Of a stretch of DNA of 64,000 nucleotides, positions 21,755 through 30,028 are shown one piece after another. The stretch covers positions 220,605 to 284,604 of the forward strand of contig NZ_JADGMV010000006.1 in the NCBI RefSeq assembly GCF_015234355.1, in the 5' to 3' direction. The notes beneath the pieces were generated by a model. The model saw only the letters and a list, made by a program, of their open reading frames with translations, searched no databases and had not been told where the DNA came from. Both the position numbers and the translations under genes were made by a program. Within the stretch, counting starts at the first letter, position 1, and each line of letters begins with the position of its first letter. This DNA comes from Psychrobacter sp. NG25 (GTDB lineage: Bacteria; Pseudomonadota; Gammaproteobacteria; Pseudomonadales; Moraxellaceae).

Positions 21755-22558
21755 TTATTTATTATCGCCGTCAGGCAACTCATCTGTATTTGCTTCATTG
21801 TGCATTGCATTAGCCAGCATAGGGTAATGGTTAAGAATATGACAAAACAGCTCGGCAGTCTTTTGCGTATCATATAGCGCTGAGTGAGCGTCTTTACCAT
21901 CGAAATCTAGCCCTGCTGCCTTACAGGCGCGTGCTAGTACAGTCTGACCAAATGCGAGCGCTGATAGCGTCACGGTATCAAAGACTGAAAAGTTATGGAA
22001 CGGATTGTGGCTCTTATTATTGGTACGTAGCACAGCTGCATTCAAAAACGCCAAGTCAAAATGGGCGTTGTGTCCGATCAATACACATTGACGGCAGTCT
22101 TCCTCACGGCGTACTTCTTTTAAACCCTTAAAAATCCGGCGTAAGGCAGTTTTTTCATCTTCAGCAATGGCTTTACGCAGTGGGTTTTTAGGATCAATCC
22201 CTGTAAAGGCGAGTGCGCTTGGCTCTAGATTTGCCCCTTCGAAAGGTTCGATATGAGCATTGAAAGCCTCCCCTGGATAAAATACACCTTGCTCATTGAG
22301 TAGCACGGGAATACAGGCAATTTCTAACAAAGCATCGGTTTGTGCATTAAAACCGGCTGTCTCTACATCAACGACGACAGGTAAAAATTTACGAAAGCGC
22401 TCTTTTAAGCGCATAGGTGTTTGCTCATCTGTCGCGGTATTTTCAGTAGCAGTATTTTCAGCGCCAGTATTTGTAGCCGTATTCAGATTATTATCTGTAT
22501 GATTTGAAGAATCGTTGTCAGTATCGTTAGGCAAGGTGGCATCGTTTTGAGTGGTCAT
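21755..22558 (-). CDS. rnt: Ribonuclease T with low-complexity N-terminal extension
   Basis: 267 aa. The C-terminal about 210 residues are RNase T, a DEDDh 3'-5' exonuclease that trims the 3' ends of tRNA and other stable RNAs: V-V-V-D-V-E-T-A-G-F (ExoI), L-I-G-H-N-A-H-F-D-L-A-F (ExoII) and D-A-H-S-A-L-Y-D-T (ExoIII) are all intact. The first about 48 residues are Asn/Thr/Asp-rich and include repeated T-E-N-T-A units encoded by an imperfect 15-bp tandem repeat at 22437-22478. An alternative start at 22414 (MRLKERFRKFLPVV) would give a normal-length RNase T, but neither start has a clear ribosome-binding site. Confidence 0.92.
   Translation of the reverse strand: MTTQNDATLPNDTDNDSSNHTDNNLNTATNTGAENTATENTATDEQTPMRLKERFRKFLPVVVDVETAGFNAQTDALLEIACIPVLLNEQGVFYPGEAFNAHIEPFEGANLEPSALAFTGIDPKNPLRKAIAEDEKTALRRIFKGLKEVRREEDCRQCVLIGHNAHFDLAFLNAAVLRTNNKSHNPFHNFSVFDTVTLSALAFGQTVLARACKAAGLDFDGKDAHSALYDTQKTAELFCHILNHYPMLANAMHNEANTDELPDGDNK
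22437..22478. repeat. Imperfect 15-bp tandem repeat within rnt 5' region
   Basis: Two near-identical 15-bp units (GTATTTTCAGTAGCA, GTATTTTCAGCGCCA) and a shortened third (GTATTTGTAGCC). They keep the reading frame and encode Thr/Glu/Asn/Ala repeats in the N-terminal extension. Confidence 0.8.
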
Positions 22559-22713
22559 ATCAGGTAAAATCGCTTTTATCAGTCGTATTGTTATATTGAA
22601 TTAAAAAATAAGCATGTGATGTTATCTGTCATATCGCCTTAGGCAAAGATATGACAGGTATTATAGGATGAAATATAGAGGGCTTTATGTCAGGTATGTC
22701 ATCAATTAGTTTA

Positions 22714-22741
22714 CTTAGCACTTAGCACTTAGCACTTAGCA
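22714..22741. repeat. Tandem heptamer (CTTAGCA) x4
   Basis: Four perfect copies of CTTAGCA between rnt and pyrC, 44 bases beyond the pyrC stop. Just before it (22697-22709) lies TGTCATCAATTAG, identical over 13 bases to an end of the 170-bp element described at 29703. Confidence 0.92.
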
Positions 22742-22785
22742 CTCTTAAATTTTACACTCTAAATGATGAAATACCTTAGCGTGCT

Positions 22786-23856
22786 CTAGTCTTTAAGAGA
22801 CCATGGTAGTGTTTCACCTGCCATGAGCGGGGTGAGAGAACTACCATCGAAGTAAGGATAAGCGATAGGCACCTGCATAGGCGTATTGACAAGCGTAATC
22901 GTACTCTCATTTAATGGCATGCCGTAGAACTGGGCACCAAAACGACTGGCAAAACCTTCTAGCTTGTCTATTTTACCAACGCTATCAAAAGCAGTGGCAT
23001 ACAATGGCAAGGCAGTCGCAGCACTATAACAACCAGCACAGCCACAAGCGGCTTCTTTTTTGTCTGTCGCGTGCGGAGCAGAATCAGTACCTAGGAAGAA
23101 CTTTGGATTGCCACTAGTTGCTACGTCTAATAATACTTTTTGATGGCTTTCACGCTTTAGGATAGGTAAGCAATAAAAATGCGGTTTGATACCACCGACC
23201 AATAGATGATTGCGGTTAAACATCAAATGCTGCGGTGTAATAGTGGCGGCAACATGATTGCCTTGCGCCAGTACAAAGTCTGCGGCGTCACTGGTAGTGA
23301 TATGCTCGACTACGATTTTCAAGGTAGGGAACTTTACGATAATTTGTGCCAACACTTCATCTAAAAAGCGCTTTTCACGATCGAAAATATCAATATGATC
23401 TTGAGTGACCTCACCATGTATTAATAAGGGCAAGTCGTATTTCTCTAGTGCTTCGAAGACATCGACACAAGCATTAATATTGGTGACGCCGTCAGCAGAG
23501 TTGGTGGTTGCTCCAGCAGGATAGAGCTTAACGGCCTGTACGATACCTGATTTTGCTGCCATCTCGATGTCTTGTGCAGTCGTTTTATCCGTCAGATATA
23601 AGGTCATACGGGGGTCGAACGCCGTTTTGCGCTCTGTGCTCAAATCGCTAGTTTCTAGATGCGACATGATACGCGCGCGGTAAGCACGTGCATCGTCGAC
23701 ATTCTTGACGGGTGGTACTAGGTTTGGCATGCAAATCACACGATTAAAGCTATTTGCGGCATGCGGTACTGTTGTACTCAATGCTGTGCTATCACGTAAG
23801 TGGATATGCCAGTCGTCTGGTTGAAGGATGGTCAATTCTCTAATCGAATCAGTCAT
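22786..23856 (-). CDS. pyrC: Dihydroorotase
   Basis: 356 aa, class II PyrC type. Closes N-carbamoyl-aspartate to dihydroorotate in pyrimidine synthesis. The zinc ligands are visible: D-D-W-H-I-H-L-R-D at residues 15-23, the carbamylated Lys in [23 protein letters not shown], and the catalytic Asp in F-L-G-T-D-S-A-P-H. Divergent from argG across a 393-base spacer. pyrC and pyrG are both in the window but not adjacent. Confidence 0.97.
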   Translation of the reverse strand: MTDSIRELTILQPDDWHIHLRDSTALSTTVPHAANSFNRVICMPNLVPPVKNVDDARAYRARIMSHLETSDLSTERKTAFDPRMTLYLTDKTTAQDIEMAAKSGIVQAVKLYPAGATTNSADGVTNINACVDVFEALEKYDLPLLIHGEVTQDHIDIFDREKRFLDEVLAQIIVKFPTLKIVVEHITTSDAADFVLAQGNHVAATITPQHLMFNRNHLLVGGIKPHFYCLPILKRESHQKVLLDVATSGNPKFFLGTDSAPHATDKKEAACGCAGCYSAATALPLYATAFDSVGKIDKLEGFASRFGAQFYGMPLNESTITLVNTPMQVPIAYPYFDGSSLTPLMAGETLPWSLKD

Positions 23857-24249
23857 AATGTCGTAGCGCTCTGTGTCGTCATATATGGGAATAAAACGGA
23901 GTGGTGTTATGTGGATATCATAACAGATTTGCCCACTTGACTAAATATGCGACTAACGCTCTGTACATAATTCATTAATTGTACTGTAGAAGGTTTTGAG
24001 TGTTCTGCTAGCATTCTATGGAGAGTAATGATTTCTAAATGTATAAAATGGTCTTGTTTATCATGATTAGATAACAATCTCATAGAGATAGCTTATATCC
24101 ATTGGTCCACCATTCAACCAAAAGCTCACTCCTTATGGCCGTGGCACTTTTGCCTATAGTAAATATGATGTACACTGAGTAAGTAGTTTACCTTTCGATT
24201 GAATCTTAGCGCTTTTACCAAAATTAAATTCTCATAATAGGAGTTATTC
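23857..24249. other. Divergent intergenic region pyrC / argG
   Basis: 393 bases with no gene. Should contain divergent promoters. No convincing ARG box pair or riboswitch was seen. Confidence 0.35.
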
Positions 24250-25488
24250 ATGGCTCAACTTGATCCGAAAAATATTAATAAAATCGTATTGGCATATTCA
24301 GGTGGTCTTGATACCTCAATCATCGCTAAATGGCTGCAAGAGACTTATGATGCAGAGGTTATTACCTTTACCGCAGATATTGGTCAAGGCGAAGAAGTTG
24401 AGCCAGCACGCGCTAAAGCAGAAGCCATGGGCATCAAACATATCCATATTGAAGACTTGCGCGAAGAGTTTGCCCGTGATTATGTATTCCCAATGTTCCG
24501 TGCCAATGCTATCTATGAAGGCGAGTATTTGCTCGGTACTTCTATCGCCCGCCCGCTAATCGCCAAGCGTTTGGTTGAGATTGCTAAAGAACATAATGCT
24601 GATGCCATTAGCCATGGGGCTACTGGTAAAGGTAATGACCAAGTACGTTTTGAGCTGGGTGCTGTCGCCTTGTCACCAGACGTAGTTACCATTGCTCCTT
24701 GGCGTGAGTGGGACTTGTCTAGCCGTGAAAGCTTGATGGAATATGCGAAAGAGCACAACATTGCGATTGACTATGCAGGTAACAAGAAAAAATCTCCATA
24801 CTCAATGGATGCTAACCTGCTACATATCTCTTATGAAGGCGGAATCCTAGAAGATCCATATGCTGAAGCAGAAGATGATATGTGGCGTTGGTCAGTCAGC
24901 CCAGAAGAAGCGCCTGACGAAGCACAATATCTAGAGCTAGAGTATCAAAAAGGCGACATCGTTGCTATCGATGGCGAAGCACTCAAGCCTTTCGAAATCA
25001 TGATCAAGCTCAATGAGATTGGCGGTAAGCATGGTATCGGACGTTTAGATATCGTAGAAAACCGTTATGTTGGCATGAAGTCACGTGGCTGCTATGAGAC
25101 GCCAGCTGGTACGATTATGCTAAAAGCACATCGCGGTATTGAGTCATTGACCTTAGACCGTGAAGCCGCGCATCTAAAAGATGAGCTAATGCCACGCTAT
25201 GCTAAAACTATCTACAACGGCTACTGGTTCAGTCCTGAGCGTATGATGTTGCAAGCGTTGATTGACAAATCACAAGAATACGTCAACGGTACGGTTCGCG
25301 TGAAGCTATATAAAGGTGCGGTGAGCGTGGTTGGACGTAAGTCTGATGATTCGTTATTTGACGAAAAAATCGCAACTTTTGAAGATGATGCAGGCGCTTA
25401 TGATCAAAAAGATGCAGAAGGCTTTATCCGTCTTAATGGTCTACGTCTAGCTATCGAAGCCAGCCGTGGTCGCGATTTATCGAAGTAA
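24250..25488 (+). CDS. argG: Argininosuccinate synthase
   Basis: 412 aa, the common bacterial short form. Joins citrulline and aspartate with ATP. Signatures: the PP-loop [24 protein letters not shown], the [17 protein letters not shown]/citrulline loop and [20 protein letters not shown] precedes the start at good spacing. Monocistronic, followed by a terminator. Confidence 0.97.
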   Translation: MAQLDPKNINKIVLAYSGGLDTSIIAKWLQETYDAEVITFTADIGQGEEVEPARAKAEAMGIKHIHIEDLREEFARDYVFPMFRANAIYEGEYLLGTSIARPLIAKRLVEIAKEHNADAISHGATGKGNDQVRFELGAVALSPDVVTIAPWREWDLSSRESLMEYAKEHNIAIDYAGNKKKSPYSMDANLLHISYEGGILEDPYAEAEDDMWRWSVSPEEAPDEAQYLELEYQKGDIVAIDGEALKPFEIMIKLNEIGGKHGIGRLDIVENRYVGMKSRGCYETPAGTIMLKAHRGIESLTLDREAAHLKDELMPRYAKTIYNGYWFSPERMMLQALIDKSQEYVNGTVRVKLYKGAVSVVGRKSDDSLFDEKIATFEDDAGAYDQKDAEGFIRLNGLRLAIEASRGRDLSK

Positions 25489-25531
25489 GATTGTTAGATT
25501 ATTCGTAATCAATTAGAAAATTAAATCGCAC

Positions 25532-25566
25532 AAAAAAGAGGCCTTAGATATAGGGCCTCTTTTTTA
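25532..25566. terminator. Rho-independent terminator after argG
   Basis: AAAAAAGAGGCC (25532-25543) pairs with GGCCTCTTTTTT (25554-25565). Symmetrical A/T flanks let it also serve the convergent gene that ends at 25628. Confidence 0.88.
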
Positions 25567-25627
25567 TTGCTGATAGTTTGTGATTGAATACTTATGACAA
25601 CAGCTACGTTTAAATAGTTGTTTACGT

Positions 25628-26890
25628 CTACTCAGCTTCAGCTGTTTCTGCAACATCTTCATCGTCTACCATCACGATTGCGACATCCTGCTGCTGGCGT
25701 TCTTCGAGAGTCTTTTGTTCTAATAGCACTTCTTCTGTTGCCAACATAGCACCGTCAGACTTTTGCATCTGATATTTGAGGGTTGCCAATCCACCCAGTA
25801 TACTAATGACCAAAATGATAATGAGAATAACGGGGTTTTTCCAAAGTGGTGTGGCAGCCTCGTATTCAATCGGTTTTTCACTGATCGTTGCTGGCGTGTT
25901 GTCGCTATTGCCACCGATGAGTCCTAAGCTAACCAAAGGTGGCTTGGGCGGGGTAGCAGGTTCGGAATTTACGCGCAGTCGATTTCGACTGAGATAGATG
26001 TCTGATATTTTTGCGAGTTGTAGTAACCAACGTTGATGTGGTAATGCAATATCATGCATTTCAGCAAACACCAGCATGTCGTTATGGCGTCCTTGTTGCA
26101 AGTTATCAGGTGAGCGGCCAATGGCTTTTAGATAGTTACCTGTAGCCAGTTGCATGTCTTGAACAGGCTCATAGCTTTCAGGTTTGAATGCCGTCAGTTC
26201 GTACCAGTAAGGATTGAAAGGAGGTGGGTTGTTTGAGAGCTGCTCAGTACTTAATAAGCCAACCTCTGATGGACTTTCTGTTCCCATATTTACCGTATTT
26301 TCGGCTGCTGAAACAGGCACTTCGTCATTGTTGTCAGCCAGTTCGGCTGATAGAGTGTTTGGTTCACTGACTGTAAAACGTGCTAATGACAAAAACTGTG
26401 GTTGTAGAGCAAACCATTTGTTAATCTCGTTATTATCGAGTTGACTGTATTCTGCCAATATAGCCAGCTCACGGAGTACAACCACGCATAAAGAGGTCAA
26501 TAAAATTTGGACTTGTTGTGTCGTTGCGTCAATTTGACTAGCAATATGGTCACTTGCTTTTATGACCCGAGCATTATCAGAGAATATGGCATCTGCCGCA
26601 TCGTGACGGTGATATAACGTCGCACTGATGGTCGCAAAATTCATAGAGTTATACTGTCGTAGCTCTTTGACAGCACCACGCCCAAATAGCTTCTTACTTA
26701 CTGCCTGACCATCGTAACGCTGTTGGTAAGCGAGAAGGGCACTAATAATTGCCTGCAAACTGGCATCCATTGCTAAGCGGGCTTGTGGTAATGAAAGCTT
26801 TGCGGCATCTGCCAATAATGACACCATCGGTATGGTATCTTGATATAGAAAATCATACATCGACACACGTGTCGGTGAAATAGTCGTCAT
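25628..26890 (-). CDS. Unknown protein with single C-terminal membrane helix
   Basis: 420 aa. The N-terminal about 150 residues are helical (M-V-S-L-L-A-D-A-A-K-L-S-L-P-Q-A-R-L-A-M, then G-R-G-A-V-K-E-L) and vaguely recall DUF937-type domains. A Ser/Asn/Glu-rich linker follows (about 175-225), then a second conserved-looking stretch (F-N-P-Y-W-Y-E-L-T-A-F, H-D-I-A-L-P-H-Q-R-W-L-L-Q-L-A). One strong transmembrane segment (about 350-370, P-V-I-L-I-I-I-L-V-I-S-I-L-G-G-L) is followed by an acidic C-terminal tail. No signal peptide, so the N-terminal part should be cytoplasmic and the short tail periplasmic. Function unknown. Confidence 0.75.
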   Translation of the reverse strand: MTTISPTRVSMYDFLYQDTIPMVSLLADAAKLSLPQARLAMDASLQAIISALLAYQQRYDGQAVSKKLFGRGAVKELRQYNSMNFATISATLYHRHDAADAIFSDNARVIKASDHIASQIDATTQQVQILLTSLCVVVLRELAILAEYSQLDNNEINKWFALQPQFLSLARFTVSEPNTLSAELADNNDEVPVSAAENTVNMGTESPSEVGLLSTEQLSNNPPPFNPYWYELTAFKPESYEPVQDMQLATGNYLKAIGRSPDNLQQGRHNDMLVFAEMHDIALPHQRWLLQLAKISDIYLSRNRLRVNSEPATPPKPPLVSLGLIGGNSDNTPATISEKPIEYEAATPLWKNPVILIIILVISILGGLATLKYQMQKSDGAMLATEEVLLEQKTLEERQQQDVAIVMVDDEDVAETAEAE

Positions 26891-27095
26891 AATCTGCTAG
26901 CATCAAAAAGTGTGCCCCTATATTACGGTGCCCAATGCCTTGATACAATCCCTTGATAATAGAAATTTTCAATCATTTTACGAGGATGTGTTGAATAATC
27001 CGAATATAGTCACTGTGAGTGACCTAGTTGAAAGTTCAATATGTCCTAATTACCCTAACAGTATTTTTACGAATAACTGATAGTTGGAAGCATTT

Positions 27096-27611
27096 ATGAC
27101 AAACAGCAATAATCTTAATATACAGATAGTCATCAGCGTCGCTCAGCAACACTTAACATTACACCAGCAGAATAAAGAAATAGCACGATACTCGATATCG
27201 ACTGCTAAAAATGGTATCGGCAGTCAGCAAGATAGTGGCTGTACACCGCTTGGCAGACATATCATTGCCGAAAAAATAGGGGGTAGTGTTTCTAGCAGCG
27301 CCGTGTTTATAGGTCGTGTACCTACAGGCGAGATATATGATGCGGAGCTCGGTAAGTCTCATCCTGAACGCGATTGGATATTAAGTCGTATTTTATGGCT
27401 AAGTGGTCTCGAGGAAGGAGTGAATAAAGGTCGTAACAGCCAAGGTGGCTGCGATACTTATGAGCGCTATATCTATATACACGGCACACCAGATACTGAG
27501 CCAATGGGCGCACCATTTTCACATGGCTGTATACGTATGCGTAACGCGGATATCATTCAGTTATTTGAGCAAGTCAGCGAGGGTACGTTTGTGACTATTG
27601 CTGCTGAATAG
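27096..27611 (+). CDS. L,D-transpeptidase (YkuD) family protein without signal peptide
   Basis: 171 aa from ATG 27096, preceded by TGGAAG; a TTG four codons upstream is possible. The YkuD catalytic site is complete: Y-I-H-G-T-P-D-T-E and then S-H-G-C-I-R-M-R-N with the nucleophilic Cys. Also present is a P-L-G-R-H-I-I-A-E motif upstream. Family members cross-link peptidoglycan meso-DAP residues or attach lipoproteins, in the periplasm; this one has no hydrophobic N-terminus, so export is unexplained. Monocistronic; the downstream sequence carries a dispersed repeat and a terminator. Confidence 0.88.
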   Translation: MTNSNNLNIQIVISVAQQHLTLHQQNKEIARYSISTAKNGIGSQQDSGCTPLGRHIIAEKIGGSVSSSAVFIGRVPTGEIYDAELGKSHPERDWILSRILWLSGLEEGVNKGRNSQGGCDTYERYIYIHGTPDTEPMGAPFSHGCIRMRNADIIQLFEQVSEGTFVTIAAE

Positions 27612-27724
27612 TATAGTCAATCCTTTATAGATTGGATACGGTGTCAATCTCGCTTAGTCTACTGTTTGTAGTACTTTCACTCGACTTCCTTGTCTCCAAA
27701 TTATATTGAACCGACTGTGGTATA
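27612..27724. repeat. Dispersed repeat family B, copy 1
   Basis: About 113 bases, starting TATAGTCAATCC and ending GGTATA. Its reverse complement shares a block of about 40 bases (GTTCAATATAATTTGGA, then ACAAGGAAGTCGAGTGAA) with 29552-29651. It lies just downstream of the L,D-transpeptidase and shares its left end with 62495-62601. Confidence 0.75.
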
Positions 27725-27799
27725 GATGAATGAAATAGAATGACAGTACAAACATATTGATACCATAATCTATATTAATTTGCTTGAGTTAAAAGTTAT

Positions 27800-27838
27800 A
27801 AAAAAGACAGCTCACTCTATGAAGGCTGTCTTTTTTAT
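27800..27838. terminator. Terminator between L,D-transpeptidase and CYTH-CHAD gene
   Basis: AAAAAAGACAGC pairs with GCTGTCTTTTTT around a loop of about 12 bases. Symmetrical flanks suit both converging genes. Confidence 0.82.
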
Positions 27839-27869
27839 TCTACGTTTTTGCTATTTTACGATGAATATT

Positions 27870-29501
27870 TTACCAAAATATCGAACGATCTCTAACTTTG
27901 GCCAAGCATTTATCGCTGCGTTTCGTGTCTTTTTTGAGTAGGGCTGCAAACCAACCTGCACCATATAATGCATTATTATCTACAGCTGATTTTATCTGAT
28001 AACGCTGTTGATATTGTGCATAGCTATGATGTTTATCTAATGATTTTTGCGCTTTGATCAAATATTTTAGCTGGCGTTCGGTGCGTTTTTTAGACCCTTT
28101 CTTACTTAACAGAGGCGCACAAAACTCAGTGATGTAGCGCAAATCTGTTAGATGATGCAATTCAAAGTCTGCTTGGTCATCAGTATCAAGGTTTGAGTAC
28201 GTACTTTCTAAATCAACATCCTCTAAATCAATGTTTTTTAAATCAACGTCTTCTAAATCCATACTATCGCTTTCAACATTGTTTTCCTCACCAAGCTCGT
28301 CATTGGTTTGGAGCAGATTTTCATATTGCTTGGATAGGATTTTTATGATTTTATCGATAGCAAGCTTGTTGTTTTGAGGCTCAAGGCTTGGATCACTCAT
28401 GGTAAAAGCAATGAGTTCTAATAAGGTCAGCTGAAAATCAGGGACGCTGATGGCATCGATAGGCTTGATTTTGAGAGCATCAATACCCGTCGTCCAGTTA
28501 GTTATAGGCGCGCCATATTCTTGCAGCTTAGGTTCGATATAATTTGCTAGGTAATCCAGCTCTTGATAATCGCCAAGTAAGGTGGCCGTTTGGTTTAGGA
28601 TTGGCTGCCAATCAGGGTTGATTTCATCAGAGAAGCTAGCAAATGCATTTAGGGCAGCACATAAGCGGCGAATGCCTATCTGTAACTGCAAGATGTGGCT
28701 ACTGTCAGTGCTACCAGCTACAATAGCACTGCTGTTCGGTAGTATTTGCAGCAGACAGTTATGTACGGCAGCCCTTACAAAGGCAGGCATGCTAACTTTT
28801 TTTCTGATGTTTAGCTGGCTAAGATCAGCGCTAACGGCTGGGCTATGATTTTGTCCGTTGATGAGCAATCCACCACGTTCAGCTTTGGTTACGGTAGATA
28901 AGCACAGCTTATAGCGCTGACACCAAGTTTTGGCTGTCATAAACAGAAAATCTAAATCTCCTGATACCAGCTCGAACTCTATCTCTTGAATGACTTCTCG
29001 CTGGGCATCATCGTTACCATGAATAATCTCTCCATGATCGTAGGCAATCTCAATACTGTTTTCCATTTGATCGCCATTATCTTCTACTAGCAATCGAGTG
29101 GTGCGCTGTATATCCGTGACATACAGTCGCGTCAATTTTTTTGCCAGCTTTTTGAGCTTAAAGTCAGACAATGCAGGAGCGATTGGTGTGTCTTTATAAA
29201 TGGTCAAATCAGGCATGAGGGAGTTGGTATCGAGCATTGCTTGTACTTGTTCGTTATCTAACACCGCATTGTGCTCTAAGCGCGCTGCAATACCATCGCC
29301 GCCAGCTTTGATGGTCTGTACCCACGAATCGCCTTCTTTACGAATCCGCAAGCCAATACCTGCCTGTGCCAACTGTTGATCGGGCGTATCGTAATAATGG
29401 GCAGCCAGTTGCGTCAGCTGTGAGGATTTGACTTGAGCTTGACGCATCAAGCCTTTTAGCCGTGGTTCTGGCACCAAAAACTTCAACTCTATCTCTTGCA
29501 T
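27870..29501 (-). CDS. CYTH and CHAD domain protein (YgiF-like inorganic triphosphatase)
   Basis: 543 aa. Residues 1-200 are a CYTH domain: M-Q-E-I-E-L-K-F (the ExExK phosphate-binding motif), Y-Y-D-T-P-D, G-I-G-L-R-I-R-K-E-G and a basic/acidic beta-barrel pattern ending near E-I-E-F-E-L-V-S-G-D. From about residue 235 a helical CHAD domain follows with characteristic conserved basic residues (R-A-A-V-H-N-C, G-I-R-R-L-C-A-A-L). CYTH proteins with this architecture hydrolyse inorganic triphosphate; CHAD domains bind polyphosphate. A ppk1 gene is present in the same window but far away. Within CHAD, residues about 412-431 are an acidic L-E-D-V-D repeat insertion encoded by 15-bp tandem repeats. 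Confidence 0.9.
   Translation of the reverse strand: MQEIELKFLVPEPRLKGLMRQAQVKSSQLTQLAAHYYDTPDQQLAQAGIGLRIRKEGDSWVQTIKAGGDGIAARLEHNAVLDNEQVQAMLDTNSLMPDLTIYKDTPIAPALSDFKLKKLAKKLTRLYVTDIQRTTRLLVEDNGDQMENSIEIAYDHGEIIHGNDDAQREVIQEIEFELVSGDLDFLFMTAKTWCQRYKLCLSTVTKAERGGLLINGQNHSPAVSADLSQLNIRKKVSMPAFVRAAVHNCLLQILPNSSAIVAGSTDSSHILQLQIGIRRLCAALNAFASFSDEINPDWQPILNQTATLLGDYQELDYLANYIEPKLQEYGAPITNWTTGIDALKIKPIDAISVPDFQLTLLELIAFTMSDPSLEPQNNKLAIDKIIKILSKQYENLLQTNDELGEENNVESDSMDLEDVDLKNIDLEDVDLESTYSNLDTDDQADFELHHLTDLRYITEFCAPLLSKKGSKKRTERQLKYLIKAQKSLDKHHSYAQYQQRYQIKSAVDNNALYGAGWFAALLKKDTKRSDKCLAKVRDRSIFW
28207..28266. repeat. 15-bp tandem repeat inside CHAD coding region
   Basis: Four 15-bp units (TCTAAATCAACATCC, TCTAAATCAATGTTT, TTTAAATCAACGTCT, TCTAAATCCATACTA). 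Units encode the pentapeptide repeat D-V-D-L-E / N-I-D-L-K in the CHAD domain loop, keeping the frame. Confidence 0.9.
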
Positions 29502-29551
29502 GGTGGCTCCCTATTATTTTAATAAACGTTAAGTGAGTACTTTAGTCAATC

Positions 29552-29655
29552 TATAGCTAGTTCAATATAATTTGGATACAAGGAAGTCGAGTGAACGTAC
29601 TACACATCTGTACTCGGCTACTTTGTGCTTTTTTAGATTGAATCAACTCTATCGT
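29552..29655. repeat. Dispersed repeat family B, copy 2 (opposite orientation)
   Basis: Begins TATAGCTAGTTCAATATAAT and ends with TTGAATCAACTCTA. It matches the reverse complement of copy 1, so the two copies flank the CYTH-CHAD gene as inverted repeats. Confidence 0.75.
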
Positions 29656-29702
29656 ATGAAAGCTATCATTTAATAACAAGTAATATTCTATAGAACTGCC
29701 TA

Positions 29703-29872
29703 GGGCGTGTCATCAATTAGCACATTAATACATTTAGTGGCCTTAAAATGGCCAAATTTTGCTAAACATCGTCAGTAATTTTGTCAATATATTCATATTA
29801 ACGGTAATTCCTTCCTTGTTTATCTACAATTTTTCTCATTTTAAGCCTCACAATCTAATTGATGACACACCC
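29703..29872. mobile_element. 170-bp MITE-like element A, copy 1
   Basis: Terminal inverted repeats GGGCGTGTCATCAATTAG (29703) and CTAATTGATGACACACCC (to 29872) differ at one of 18 positions. TA flanks both ends (29701-29702 and 29873-29874), as expected for a target duplication. No coding capacity. It lies in the upstream region of the DUF4349 gene. Confidence 0.85.
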
Positions 29873-30028
29873 TAGGTGTTTTTTCTATAAAAAATACACT
29901 TTTGTTTTATTGTCGCTATAATTGAGAAAATATTGAACAAAAGTATATTTAATATGAGAAAAATCTTTATGGTATCTGAAAGCCGTCTTTTGAAAAAACA
30001 GGTTAGTTTTGATCAGCAGCAGGATTCT

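Noticed and set aside
21564..21827. Plus-strand frame between the small membrane protein and rnt
   Set aside because: Overlaps the rnt 3' end antisense; no start signal or family features.
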